The position numbers and the translations under genes were made by a program. The notes below the pieces were generated by a model. It ran no database searches and had not been told where the DNA came from. It worked only from the letters and a program-made list of their open reading frames with translations. DNA of 64,000 nt from Cannabis sativa (Eukaryota > Streptophyta > Magnoliopsida > Rosales > Cannabaceae): assembly GCF_029168945.1 (NCBI RefSeq), contig NC_083607.1:41649257-41713256 (forward strand), written 5' to 3'. Each line of letters begins with the position of its first letter. Position 1 is the stretch's first letter. This document shows, piece after piece, positions 45,095-56,335 of the stretch.

Positions 45095-45661
45095 TGGTAG
45101 GGCTTACAAGTTGTTACATAGAAATATCCCTAGAAAATAGGAAAGTTACATCGTATATTTGAAATATAAAATAGATAACTAATAATCCCTAAAGAATAGG
45201 GTTATTATTTGTTGATGAAGAATCCCTAAAATCATGGACATTTTGAACTGTTCTGAAGTTGTAGGAGTGCTGAGGATGATTTGGAAGGCATTGTGGGAAA
45301 AAACACAATTGTTGGAATGTCACTTGTATGCTTTGTCAGCCAGCCGTATTGGGAGGCTGCCTGGTACATGGAGGATGTCACCCATGGTCGGCCAACTAAA
45401 GGTCCGACCAGGACCCTACTATTGACTGTATATCTTGTTTGAGTCCACATTGCCATCCTGGAATCTTGAAGGATAGATAGTTGTTCGGCACTAACCTAAA
45501 CGGTTAGTGTTGACATGTCTCCTTGTGATCTTGATATCTTTATGGTTGAGGACCTGAGGTAAACCCTGTTCAGATATTGATCTGTTGTTCTCCACGTGTC
45601 TTCTGCTTTTAGCAACGTGGAGGTGCCACAACAGGTAGGCAAAAATTGGGATAACAATAAG

Positions 45662-47241
45662 GGAACTAATATTTGATACTTTCAAAAATCTTAGATTCTA
45701 TTATTGTATATCATGTTCCCATCCATTCATTTTATTAAGTTTCCAAATTAGAAGTTGTAAGAATCATCTTCTTTGAGAAAATTTAATGATCTACTAAAGA
45801 ACCTAATGAATACAAACAACAGTTTATGAATACTCAAAATTTAGACTAATCTACTTGTGATCATCATTGTGATATAAATAACTGTTTTATGATAAATGGC
45901 ACGTTAATAAAAGATATTAGTTGGTCCAGTCATGCATAATCAAATTATACACAGTACATTTACTAATTATCTATCCACATATGTGATATGGATAAAACTT
46001 ATATGTCACTAAATTATAGTGCTTAGTAAATCATAATTGGTAATTCTATATTAAAGGTTCTATACTTTAGTACACTACCGACTTATTCTACTTATAAAGT
46101 ATGATCCTAATTCTCTTATACTTCTTTACAAGATAATACTTTCTCTATATAAATATGGAACTTTTTTATATTATTAATTATATTTCCATAATAAACATAT
46201 TCATTTATAATATATTTATATTTCATACTATATGCTCAACCAAACCAAACTGATCCAATAAATCATTAGATTGGATTGGATTGGACTGGTTCCACTCAAT
46301 GGATGAATCCTTGTATTGAATTAAATTCATCTAATATTTTTCATTCAATATTTATTAGATCAGATCAGATCCATCTAATATAAATTAGATTGGTTAGAGC
46401 CATCCAATCCAATCCTTCAAAGAGTAAAACTTGATTTTTCATTTAAACCTATATGTCTTCTCTTCTATATATTTATAATTATTTCCCTCTCATTCTTTTA
46501 TATGGCATATATATGTAATCAATTCTCTTTTTATTTACCTAATTTCTATCAACTGTTAATTCTTACTCAAATATATATATATACTAGGTTGATGTTACGT
46601 GCAATACATGTATAATTAGTTGTCTTTTTAATTAGGTTCAATTAGGTAATGTTAAAGTACAATACATGTATGTTTAATTTTTTTTAATTAGTTAATGTAT
46701 TTTTTAAAATTTTTAAAATAGAGTTTGAGATTTTAGTCTTTAAGAAATTTTTTTAGTTATTGCTACATTAGTGTGTCATTTGAATTGTATTACATATATA
46801 CGTATTTTTAAAATTTTTTTACTATATTCTTAACCAAAACTCACATAACCAAATTTGAATTTGTCTATATATAAGTTGGATTCATAAATTTGATATAAAT
46901 ATTTTTTCTTCGCAAACTTTACGAAAAATATGGTGTGTAAATCAGTTTACCATAACTAAAACAGAAAGCAATCAATTCCTTATTACAACCATTTCAATTT
47001 AAAATATAAAATAAATAATAATAAAATTAAAAATATGGTTAAAAATATTTATAATATTTTAAATTTAAAATTTTTATATAAAATATCTACATAGTTTTTC
47101 TTTTTATTTAAATTTAAAGTTAAACCAATAAATTTAAAAATAAGATTAAAAATATCAATAATATTTTAAGTATTTTAAAATTAAATTTAAATTTTTTTAT
47201 ATAAAATATCCATATAATTTTTACTTTTAAATATATATAAT
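45662..47241. other. AT-rich DNA, no gene
   Basis: There is no recognisable coding sequence. It holds GATTGGATTGGATT (about 46267) and CCAATCCAATCC (about 46403) inverted arms about 130 bases apart. At about 46570-46600 there is a TATATATATACTAGGTTGA junction resembling borders often seen at plant transposon ends; no partner end was found. Confidence 0.5.
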
Positions 47242-47548
47242 TGTTATACCTAAAATTCGACAGCCACTTCCATGAAGGACACGTGTCAGAATGAAGGTAA
47301 CGTGAATCAATGCAATTGCTCTTATAGAATAACTCATTAATTACATAAGAGTCAAAGTATATTTGTAACCCGTTGGCTGTAAGGTCTTAGCGAGGAATCA
47401 ATGTACAAACTGGCAGTTAGTGTATTATCGAAACACCATATGTCGCTAAATGCGAAGAGCAAGGCACCGAGAAAAGTGACACATATCAACCGTAAAAGTC
47501 GTTAGCTTGCAATAAACTAAGTGCAAAAGTCAGATCGGCTCAAAGAAC
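47242..47548 (+). repeat. candidate truncated LTR, start only
   Basis: It begins TGTTATACCTAAAATTCGAC after an AT-rich run and turns abruptly to balanced base composition with CACGTGTCAG, as in many plant LTRs. It runs 307 bases until the next element inserts at 47549. No second end, TSD or internal region was found, so this stays a candidate. Confidence 0.3.
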
Positions 47549-48273
47549 TGTTGGAATTATTTTACCAGGATCTAGATTTACAAACAAGAATGTTTCATTA
47601 ACATCCTAATATGAATTTCTAATACAATGAAATAAACACATATAAAGTTTAAGAAACCTTACATTGGGTGCAGCGGAATATAATGACTCCTTCCGTTCAC
47701 ATCTCTAGCCCTTGATTCCTTTCTGTAGCAGAACATTATCAAGATCTGAACCTGGATCTCTTTCTCTGAATCTTTGATGCAGAAACTCCTGAGATTGAGC
47801 CTAATCATAACAGGATTAAGATCATTTGATCTAGGATCAACTAGGCGATATTGACTTGAATAGATATTACGGTAAGTTTAATAAATCTAAGTCAAAGTTC
47901 AATATCTGTCCCTTCCGATGCATACTCCATGCATCCAACCTGAGCTTTACTTTAACCAATGCTCTGGAAAGAACATAGCACTTCTCCAAATGCAAGTAAA
48001 CTCTGTTGTAGAATATCATATCAGTAAAACCCTGTGTCTGATAAATCAAGGAAACTTTATTCACATAGTCATGTTTACTTTCCAATGTGTTGACAGCACA
48101 ATAAACAGGATCAAGTATGTGAAAAGGGTTTCAGATGAATTCATACATTACGTACATATAATCATGAAATAAATCATGTGAACCATGCAACATTAAATGC
48201 TATTTCTGATCTATATTAATAAGCAAATTTGATTATATTGAAATGAGTTTTATTTAGGGCATAAAACCCAACA
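47549..48273 (-). repeat. 3' LTR of second coding-free element, internally deleted (725 bp)
   Basis: Both LTR ends are present, but about 1.17 kb is missing between about 47790 (GATGCAGAAACTCCT) and GAGATTGAGCC, relative to 54447-56335. Confidence 0.85.
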
Positions 48274-48285
48274 AACTCCCACTTG
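48274..48285 (-). other. polypurine tract of second coding-free element
   Basis: The minus strand reads CAAGTGGGAGTT next to the LTR, identical to the other copies. Confidence 0.75.
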
Positions 48286-51200
48286 CACTAATATAAAACA
48301 AAATGTGCATTTCTAAGAATCTCAACACCTTGATATATAAATCAAGTGTAGTAGTAGTAAACTCCTCGTAATAGGATCTGAAAGGTTGAATTAAACCCAA
48401 CCTTTAGTCCACCATTACTCTTCCTTAATCACAAAATCATTGATAATGTGAAATTCCTCTCTATATGTCTACTCTCTTAGTGGATTCTATATTTTTGGCA
48501 ACTACTTCTTGGTTATTCAGGAAGTAACACTAGCAGTTTAGGCAATTTGGAATGGAGCCAAAAATGTATAGAACTTTCCTTAGATTGAATAAGTACCTTT
48601 CCTGTAACTTTAACATTCAGTCCCTTCCTAGTAGACCTAGAGACTTCAGATAGGTTTTTACACTTCTCCAAAATCACTATTCCACCCCCAGAGTAATCAC
48701 CATCTTATCAGAAAGATTTTCTAGCACAAAGGCAAATTTCGAAATCTGATGTGGTGTAGTCTAAGAGTTTTAAACACACCCTTATAGACTAACATATAGT
48801 TCCTCTTCTTTATCTTAAGATTTACTTGATTGTCTTCCAATGTTCTTCTCCTGGATTAATCTGATACCTACTCATTACTCCCACTCAACAGCAGGTGTCT
48901 GGTCTAAGGCATACTAAAGCATATCTGAGACCTCTCACTGTTGATATAAGAAATTCTTTCATGGGTTTATCTTTTCTTGAATAGTTGAGACTTTTCCTTA
49001 AATAAATAAAATCTATGCCTACAAGTCGAGAAGGTTCTATAGATTGCCATTAGAAAGAAAATGCTTCAGCATCTTACTAAAGTAAGTTGCTTGCATTAGA
49101 GTAAGTAATTCCCAGGTATACCATAAGCCATAGGTTTAGATAAACTCAAACCTATAATACTAGGAACAGGAAGTTTTGTTAAGTCCATTGAATAGACTTA
49201 TAAACGAAAATTTCCTTTTATGTCCTTGTAATAGAAAGTTTAGGTTGCTCCATGTGAATGGATTAAACTATAGTTCTTTTGGCTTTCTTCTTAGTTTCTT
49301 ATCTTGACAATCCATTACTTGTTTAAACTCACAATGGATTTTAATCACTAGTGTCTCCCAAGTCATAAGAAGGTGAGTTCCTAGAAACTCTCCCACTACG
49401 ACAAGGTACTGTGAATTATGTCTAAGAAAACTAAATGGTATTTAACCTCTTTGGTTGTGACAAGACAACAGAGGCAGTGGGATCATCATATGTCAAATAA
49501 GATGATAGAACACTTTTGGAATCAAGAAATAAATATCTCCTTTATTTGCTACTTTATTTTCAGACTTAGTCATTTTCTTAGAAAAGTAGTATTTGTTTGA
49601 ACAAACACTTTCTTATCTATTGACTATGGGATTGTCCACCCCTAATCACTTAGAATAGCTAACAAACCATGGTTAACAGTTCTAGCTTTTCTTAAGAATT
49701 CAATTAGGTCATCCATAAATCTAGTAATGATTTACATTAAGTATACAACCATTACATCATTCGGAAATTGTATTACCATAGAAGGATTTAGGCAACGACT
49801 AGTAACTAATCATCAATATGCAAATCGAAATTTCTGGGGAGGTAAGTTTGGATATAATTCAAAAATCAATTTAATGATCTTTGAACTGCATATCTACTAA
49901 CTATTTCTCCACCCCTATCGGTTCGCAAGATCTTTAACCACTTACCTTAATGGTTTTAACCATTGCTAGAAATTTATTTTTTTGCATAAGGTATAATCTA
50001 GAGTGATCGTTTTAAGAATACAACGAAAAATGCATATCCACCCCTGAATGTACATCCATCTGCGAATGAGATGAACTACTTTCAATGGATATAGGCATAT
50101 TAACTCTTTGCAGAGATTGATCTTGTCAAATCCACTATGATCAAGATACAAATGCCATAGATTAATAAAAAAGCGTGGTTGAGTCTTTTGATGACTTAGG
50201 TATAGTTACATCAAAGAATTCTTAGAATAGTGCAAGTGGATCCTGGTCACAGAATACCTAACTCATATTCCATACAGTTTGAATCCATTAATAGAAGATG
50301 GATATTAAACACTTGAGAAAGTGTAACTGTAATGTATTCTGGAATTAGAAATATAAGAAAATTTTTGTTTGGAATCTAAAATTAAAGTCAAAGACTTAAA
50401 TTTATACCAAATATTATGAGTAATTCTATCTTGGACCACCACTACTAATTTAACTCTAAGTCAGATTTGCCCATAAAGTAGGTGATTTCTAAGATTGAGG
50501 ATTTATATCAATTGGGAATAGAATTTCGGGATTATAATCATATGCGTCATTTAATTTCTTAAGAGAAAATATAGAATGACCTGAAATGATTTATAGACCA
50601 TTCATCCAATGATATGTTATTGAGCTAATTCGAAATGAATAAGCTAAGAGGAATTAGGATAATTTCGTTTATAAATAAGAATCCAACGATGCTTCGATTA
50701 GCGAAAGTCAAAGTAATCTTATTTATATAATCTTCTTGTTTCATATTGTAAAAATGCTAGCCTAAGGTGTCATCAATTGATGAACAGCTAGATGTTGCGT
50801 TTACAATATTTATCTTTCGAGATCTTACACTATTATGTATGTCTAATGGTGAAAATCGATTAGGGATTTATCTCATTAGAAAAACAAACATGTTAGACCA
50901 ACAATGAAGATTCGAAATTAAACTACAATTTAATAACAGAAAATAACATGGTTCAATATAAATTCATACACAATTCAGAAATTATTAAACATATAGCAAG
51001 TAGGAATGACAAGTGAAAATACTAAAACATACAATCCTAAATAATTTCCAAGGTTTTCAACAAATGGGTACAGTGTCCCGGTAGGCGAGAGTCAGAGTAT
51101 CATTCATTGAATAGAGTTGTCAGCTCATCTAAAATAGAAACCATTCTAGCAACCTTTTATTCGATCAAAATAAGAATCCAACGTTGTCCCGGTAGGCAAG

Positions 51201-54200
51201 AGTCAAGGTTATTCTCATTTTATGAGCTTCCACCATTGTTTCATGTTTCATAAGTTTATCTCTAAGTAGTCACCGTAGGGGAGAGTCTAATAAAGACGAA
51301 AACTTACAAAACACTTATCAAATGAGATTTTACGGTGTTAAATGCGTTCAACGAATAACCATCCATAGGAGGACGAAGTCTAGCGTCTCGAGGTTATATT
51401 GAAAACATTTAACTTTTGTAAGACCAACAATGAAGATCGAATATCTTAATAATAATCAAGCTCATTATTTAAAGTGAGTTGTATTTTCTTTGATTCTCTT
51501 TATTTAATCTATTTATTTTAAATATATATATTTATTTAAAATTTCCAATTTAGAATGAAAAATTTTAAATATAAATTTTAATTTAATATTTATAAATTTT
51601 ACTTAGATGGATATGAAAATAACATGAATTATTTCCATCTTAGTAATAATTTCCAATAAATATTTAGAAAAATATTCAATTTAAGTTGTTACAAAATTAA
51701 TTTAAATTAATTTACAACTCAAATTTATTTTCTATAAATATATATTGCATTTCAGAAAATTAAAGTATTCAAGGACACAATTTTCGAAAATGCATGTTAA
51801 AATAAAAAATTAATCCTGGAAAAAATTATTATAATTTAATGTTGGCCCAAAATTAATTAATAAAATTAATTTACAACAAAAAATATAGTTTTCCTATTTA
51901 ATTACATATATAAGAAAAATTTCAAATATTTAAGTATGATGATGAAAATCAACTTAAATATTAATTTTCTATTTAATTAAATACACTAGAAAAATACTTC
52001 AAGCAAAAAAGTCATCTATCTAGATTTTCCTTTGACTAATTAATTCAATTTCTAATAATATACTTTAATTCAGTTTATTTTAAATTAATCAATAAATGAA
52101 AAAAAAAATAATTGATTTAAGTTGATCCAAGAATTAATTAAAATAAATAATTAATTTACAACTTAATCTATTTTGTAAATAAAATTCGAAATTCCAGCAC
52201 TAAAGAAATGCAATTTCAAAATTTGATTAATAAAATAAAGAAAAAAACATATTTTTAAAATTATTTAAATTTAGTTGAAAAAATAAATTTCAACTAAAAA
52301 TAATTTTCTATTTAATTAAGTGTCATGAAAAAGAAATATTTAAGTATCATGATGAAAATCAACTTAGATATTTAATTTTCAAATTAATTAAATGTATTAA
52401 ATTCAAGAAATAAATAATTAAGTGTAGAGAAGGCTTAATTATTAATCTCTAGTTTAATACTAGGAAAAATTATACTTAAAATAAATTGTACCAAAATTAA
52501 TTATTTAAATAATTAATTTCACAATTTATAATATTTTCCTATTTAATATTAGAAATAATAAGTAGTCTAGAAATAACTATCTAGAAAATATCTTATTTGA
52601 CTAAGTATCTTTTCCACAAAATTTGAAAAAATATCTAATTTAAGTTGTATTAGAAAAAATCTAGAACTTAAATATTTTCAAATTTAAATTTAATTAAATA
52701 TCAAAAATTAAGTTGTAACCACTTAATTTAAAAATATTTCATTTTAAGTTAATATTCGAAAAGATATGAACTTAAAAAAAATATCTAAAATATTCCATTT
52801 TAAGTTAATATTCGAAAAGATATTAACTTAAAAAATATCTAAAGAATCTTAATAACCAATGCCTAAAATTCCTCAACTTAATTTTGATATTTGAAATTCA
52901 AAAGATATTCAGATTTAAGTTGATTAGTTGTAGATAACTAAATATCAACTTAAATAGGAATATTTAATGAAAAAATTAAATTAAGCTTCTGAAAGAATCT
53001 AGATGGTTATAATTCTATATTTAATTAAATACAAGAAAATACATATGGTTTAGCATAGAATAAAAATTCTTTAAACTATATTTTTCTTAAATTAATTTCA
53101 AAATAAATGAAATTAATTATGTTGCTAATCAATTTTATTAGGTTAAACTAGTGTAATTAACCTAGTACAGTTATTCAAATCAGGCAAATGGGCCTTCACA
53201 ATTGGGGTGGTTCATATGAGGGGGTGCTGGGTTCAGTAGTCGTACCCACTACTATGGCTCCCAACTCTCACACAAGGCCCAAAAGAGAGGAATTTAACCT
53301 TAAAATGAGCAACTGTTATTAATTGACTAAGCCCAAAAACTAAATGGGCCTAAATAAAATCTATCAAGAACTATGATATTTTATTTAGCAACAACAACCT
53401 ATATGCATCTATAATGAAATTAAACACATAGGCTGACACAGGCACACTTTGGATGGGTCCTATCATGTTGCTAGGTCATACACAGATGAAAGAAGATTGT
53501 AAATATACATGTTACAAATTATTAACTTGACCAAGGGAGCCATAAGTTAAAATCAGATCATTGGATCTGTCAACAAGCTAACCATGGCTATTTGCAATCA
53601 AGCATTAATAGGTTTTAAAAACTTACAAACAAGCTAAAACACATACTCCTGCAAGAATGTTAGCTGGATAGTTGGATGTAGGATTTATTTAATGAATATC
53701 TTTTTCAGATTTTAAATGTAATTTAAATAAATAAAATAACAAAATTTAAAAGTTAGCAAAATATCTTACATCTATTTAAAATTACATGATTATAGTTATC
53801 TTATTTTAAATTTAAATAAGGTCAAATTATTTAAAAAAAAAATTAATTTAAAAGTTTAAAATCTGACCTTAAATTTAAAAATAAGATAAGATATAATCAA
53901 ATTTAAAAATAAGATAGATTATTAAGCAAAAAAGATAGATACTAACTATTTTTAAATTCAAATTACACTAATATCTTGAATTAAATTTAAAAAAAATTAA
54001 ATTAATTCATAATGATAATTAGAATTGAATTAAGAATAGTAATATTATAAATACAGAACTACACAAAAAATCGGAAGTTAATTCCATGAAAAAGCATGAA
54101 AAAACGAAGAAAAACAAAAAATTGCGAGCTGTACGGACAGTTTTCGCGCGCGCATAAGAATTTCAGCACAACTCCGTTTTTTTCGAATCTTCAAAAAATC

Positions 54201-54432
54201 ATAACTAATTCAAATTAAATCGAAATTGACTTCTGTAAAAATGTAACTTGCTTAATTTTTTTTCATACTATCCAATAAAAATAATTCCAGAAACAGATAT
54301 TTAATTATTTTTAACGAAAATTCACAAACAAATCAATCATCAAATAACACTCAATACAACATGATACCATCCAAAAACAAACAAACAATAGTTTTAAAGT
54401 CCAAATTTCTTGCAAGTAAATCAATTACCATG
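48286..54432 (-). other. non-coding internal region of second coding-free element
   Basis: Two parts. 48286-51770 is collinear with the outer element's internal DNA and carries GTCCCGGTAGGCGAGAGTC-type motifs (about 51075, 51187). 51770-54432 is very AT-rich with repeated AAGTTAATATTCGAAAAGAT units (about 52744 and 52801) and ends in a less AT-rich block near the PBS. No coding sense in six frames. Confidence 0.7.
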
Positions 54433-54444
54433 GCTCTGAGGCCA
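54433..54444 (-). other. primer binding site, variant iMet type
   Basis: The minus strand reads TGGCCTCAGAGC two bases inside the LTR; the standard plant iMet PBS is TGGTATCAGAGC. Two substitutions (TA to CC) weaken the primer match. The same sequence occurs at 60028-60039 in the duplicate. Confidence 0.6.
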
Positions 54445-54446
54445 GT

Positions 54447-56335
54447 TGTTGGAATTTATTTTACCAGGATCTTAGATCTACTCACAAGTATGTTGATTAA
54501 CACCCTAAATATGAATTTTCTAAAACGATGAAATAAACACATATAAAGTTCAGGAAACCTTACATTGGGTGCAGCGGAATAATATGACTCCTTCCGTTCA
54601 GATATCTAGCCCTTAATTCCTTTCTGTAGCAAGCATTATCAATATCTGAACCTGGATCTCTTTCTCTGAATCTTTGATGCTAAAACTCCTTCTTGCTGAA
54701 AGTCTTTCTTCACGATCTTTCTCACTATGATTGAGGTATCACTTGTTGTGTGTGGGCACTACTCATACACTAAGAATTTCGAAATCTCAATGACGAAGAG
54801 AGAGAGAGAGTGGGTTCGGCCAAAGATAGGGAGAGAGAAGGCTCAGGTTTTTCTGAATCAGAAGTGTCAGAAGAAAAGTGTAATTTTCCTGAAGCCTTCA
54901 CTATCTATTTATAGCATTGCACTAGGGTTAGGTTTGAATTATTTCGCATTAAAATAATGAAAATATCGCTTAAATTCCCTACAAAAGTGGCCGGCCCTAT
55001 ACAAGTGGATTTGGGCCTCACTTTTTGCAATTTTACAGTTTTATCTTTTCTGCATCTGGTTTTCTCAAAAACGCCAATTTTCTAATTCAACCATTTAAAT
55101 GCCAATTCTAACTATTTAATAACTATAAATAATTATTAAATAATATTGTCATTTATCATATTTATTAATTGAACCATACAAAGTATCATAATTAACAAAT
55201 ATGCCCTTAACAACTCTTTCTTTACAATTTTGCCCTTACTTAGTGAAAATTTCACAAATAGACATAGTCTAGATTGAGAATTATAATTGATTAATCAAAA
55301 CCAATTATATGAGTCTTACAAGCAATATTATCTCAACTAGTGCGGGGACCATAGGTCTATTTAACCGAGCTTCCAATAAGTAGATCAAGAATTTAGCACT
55401 AAAATTCACTAACTTATGAATTCATCGTTGAATCCACGCATAGAACTTAGAATTGCACTCTCAGTATATAAAATGCTCTATATGTTCCACCATATAGATG
55501 CATCATTAGTTATCCATTCTTATAATCCTAATTTGATCAATGATCCTCTATATGAATGATCTACACTGTAAAGGGATTAGATTAACGTTACACCCTACAA
55601 TGTATTTTATCCTTAAAACACTTGACCCCGTATAAATGATATTTCAGCTTATGTGAAATGAGTACTCCACCATTTATGTTCGTTTGGTCAAGCTCGAAGG
55701 AGATCATCCTTTGCTTACTATTCGCCAGATAGAAGCTATAGATTCCATTTTATGCTAGCGCTCCCACTCAATTGCACTACCCTGTTTCTAAAATGTACGT
55801 ATCACCCTGACCTAAAAGTACGCTTAACTAACAAGAACACGAATAGCCTTTCAAGATTGAGCCTAATCATAACAGGATTAAGAACATTTGATCTAGGATC
55901 AACTAGGCGATATTGACTTGAATAGATATTACGGTAAGTTTAATAAATCTAAGTCAAAGTTCAATATCGGTCCCTTCCGATGCATACTCCATGCATCCAA
56001 CCTGAGCTTTACTTTAACCAATTCTCTAGAAAGAACATAGCACTTCTCCAAATGCAAGTAAACTCTGTTGTAGATTATCATATCAGTAAAACCCTATGTC
56101 TGATAAATCTAGGAAAGTTTATTCACATAGTCATGTTTACTTTCTAATGTGTTGACGGCACAATAAACAGGATCAAGTATGTGAAAAGGGTTTCAGATGA
56201 ATTTATACATTATGTACATATAATCATGAAATAAATCATGTGAACCATGCAACATTAAATGTTATTTCTGACCTATATTAATAAGTAAATCTGATTATAT
56301 TGAAATGAGTTTTATTTAGGGAATAAAACCCAACA
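54447..56335 (-). repeat. 5' LTR of second coding-free element (1889 bp)
   Basis: The minus strand starts TGTTGGGTTTTATTCCCTAA and ends AAATTCCAACA. It has a TATA box at 54905-54914 and a GGCCGGCC site near 54991. The open frame at 54727-54957 lies inside it and is repeated in the duplicate LTR; it is not taken as a gene. Confidence 0.9.
54905..54914 (-). promoter_or_regulatory. TATA box in LTR
   Basis: The minus strand reads CTATAAATAG; the same box is at 60501-60510 in the duplicate LTR and 33580-33589 (plus) in the solo LTR. Confidence 0.5.

Larger units (their letters stand above)
18319..45656 (-). mobile_element. solo LTR (about 922 bp), split by a nested element
   Basis: TGTTGACTGTAG starts at 18319 and GGGATAACA ends at 45656. 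The 5 bases ATAAG lie at 18314-18318 and again at 45657-45661. Between them, once the inner element 18457-44867 and its TSD are removed, about 922 bases remain (18319-18456 plus 44873-45656). On the minus strand this reads TGTTATCCCAATTTTTGCC...CTACAGTCAACA with a TATA box, so it is an LTR without an internal region. The family is unknown. Solo LTRs arise by recombination between the two LTRs of one element. Confidence 0.75.
47549..56335 (-). mobile_element. second coding-free LTR element (LARD-like)
   Basis: A minus-strand member of the 1.9 kb LTR family: shortened 3' LTR (47549-48273), PPT, 6.2 kb non-coding internal region (48286-54432), PBS and full 5' LTR (54447-56335). No frame has gag, protease, integrase or RT motifs. 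The left flank ends in AGAAC; no matching 5-mer follows the right LTR, where internal-region DNA of another copy begins. The right side has therefore been rearranged since insertion. Confidence 0.83.

Noticed and set aside
46260..46430. Inverted GATTGGATTGG arms as a MITE
   Set aside because: The arms are low-complexity and imperfect, and no flanking duplication is visible.
46560..46620. Possible Helitron or other transposon border (ACTAGGTTGA..ACGTGCAATACATG)
   Set aside because: No matching 3' end, hairpin with CTAG terminus or rolling-circle helicase remnant was found.
54727..54957. Open frame repeated at 60323-60553, looking like a duplicated gene
   Set aside because: Both lie inside LTRs and the repetition is explained by the tandem duplication; the frame is not kept in the other LTRs.
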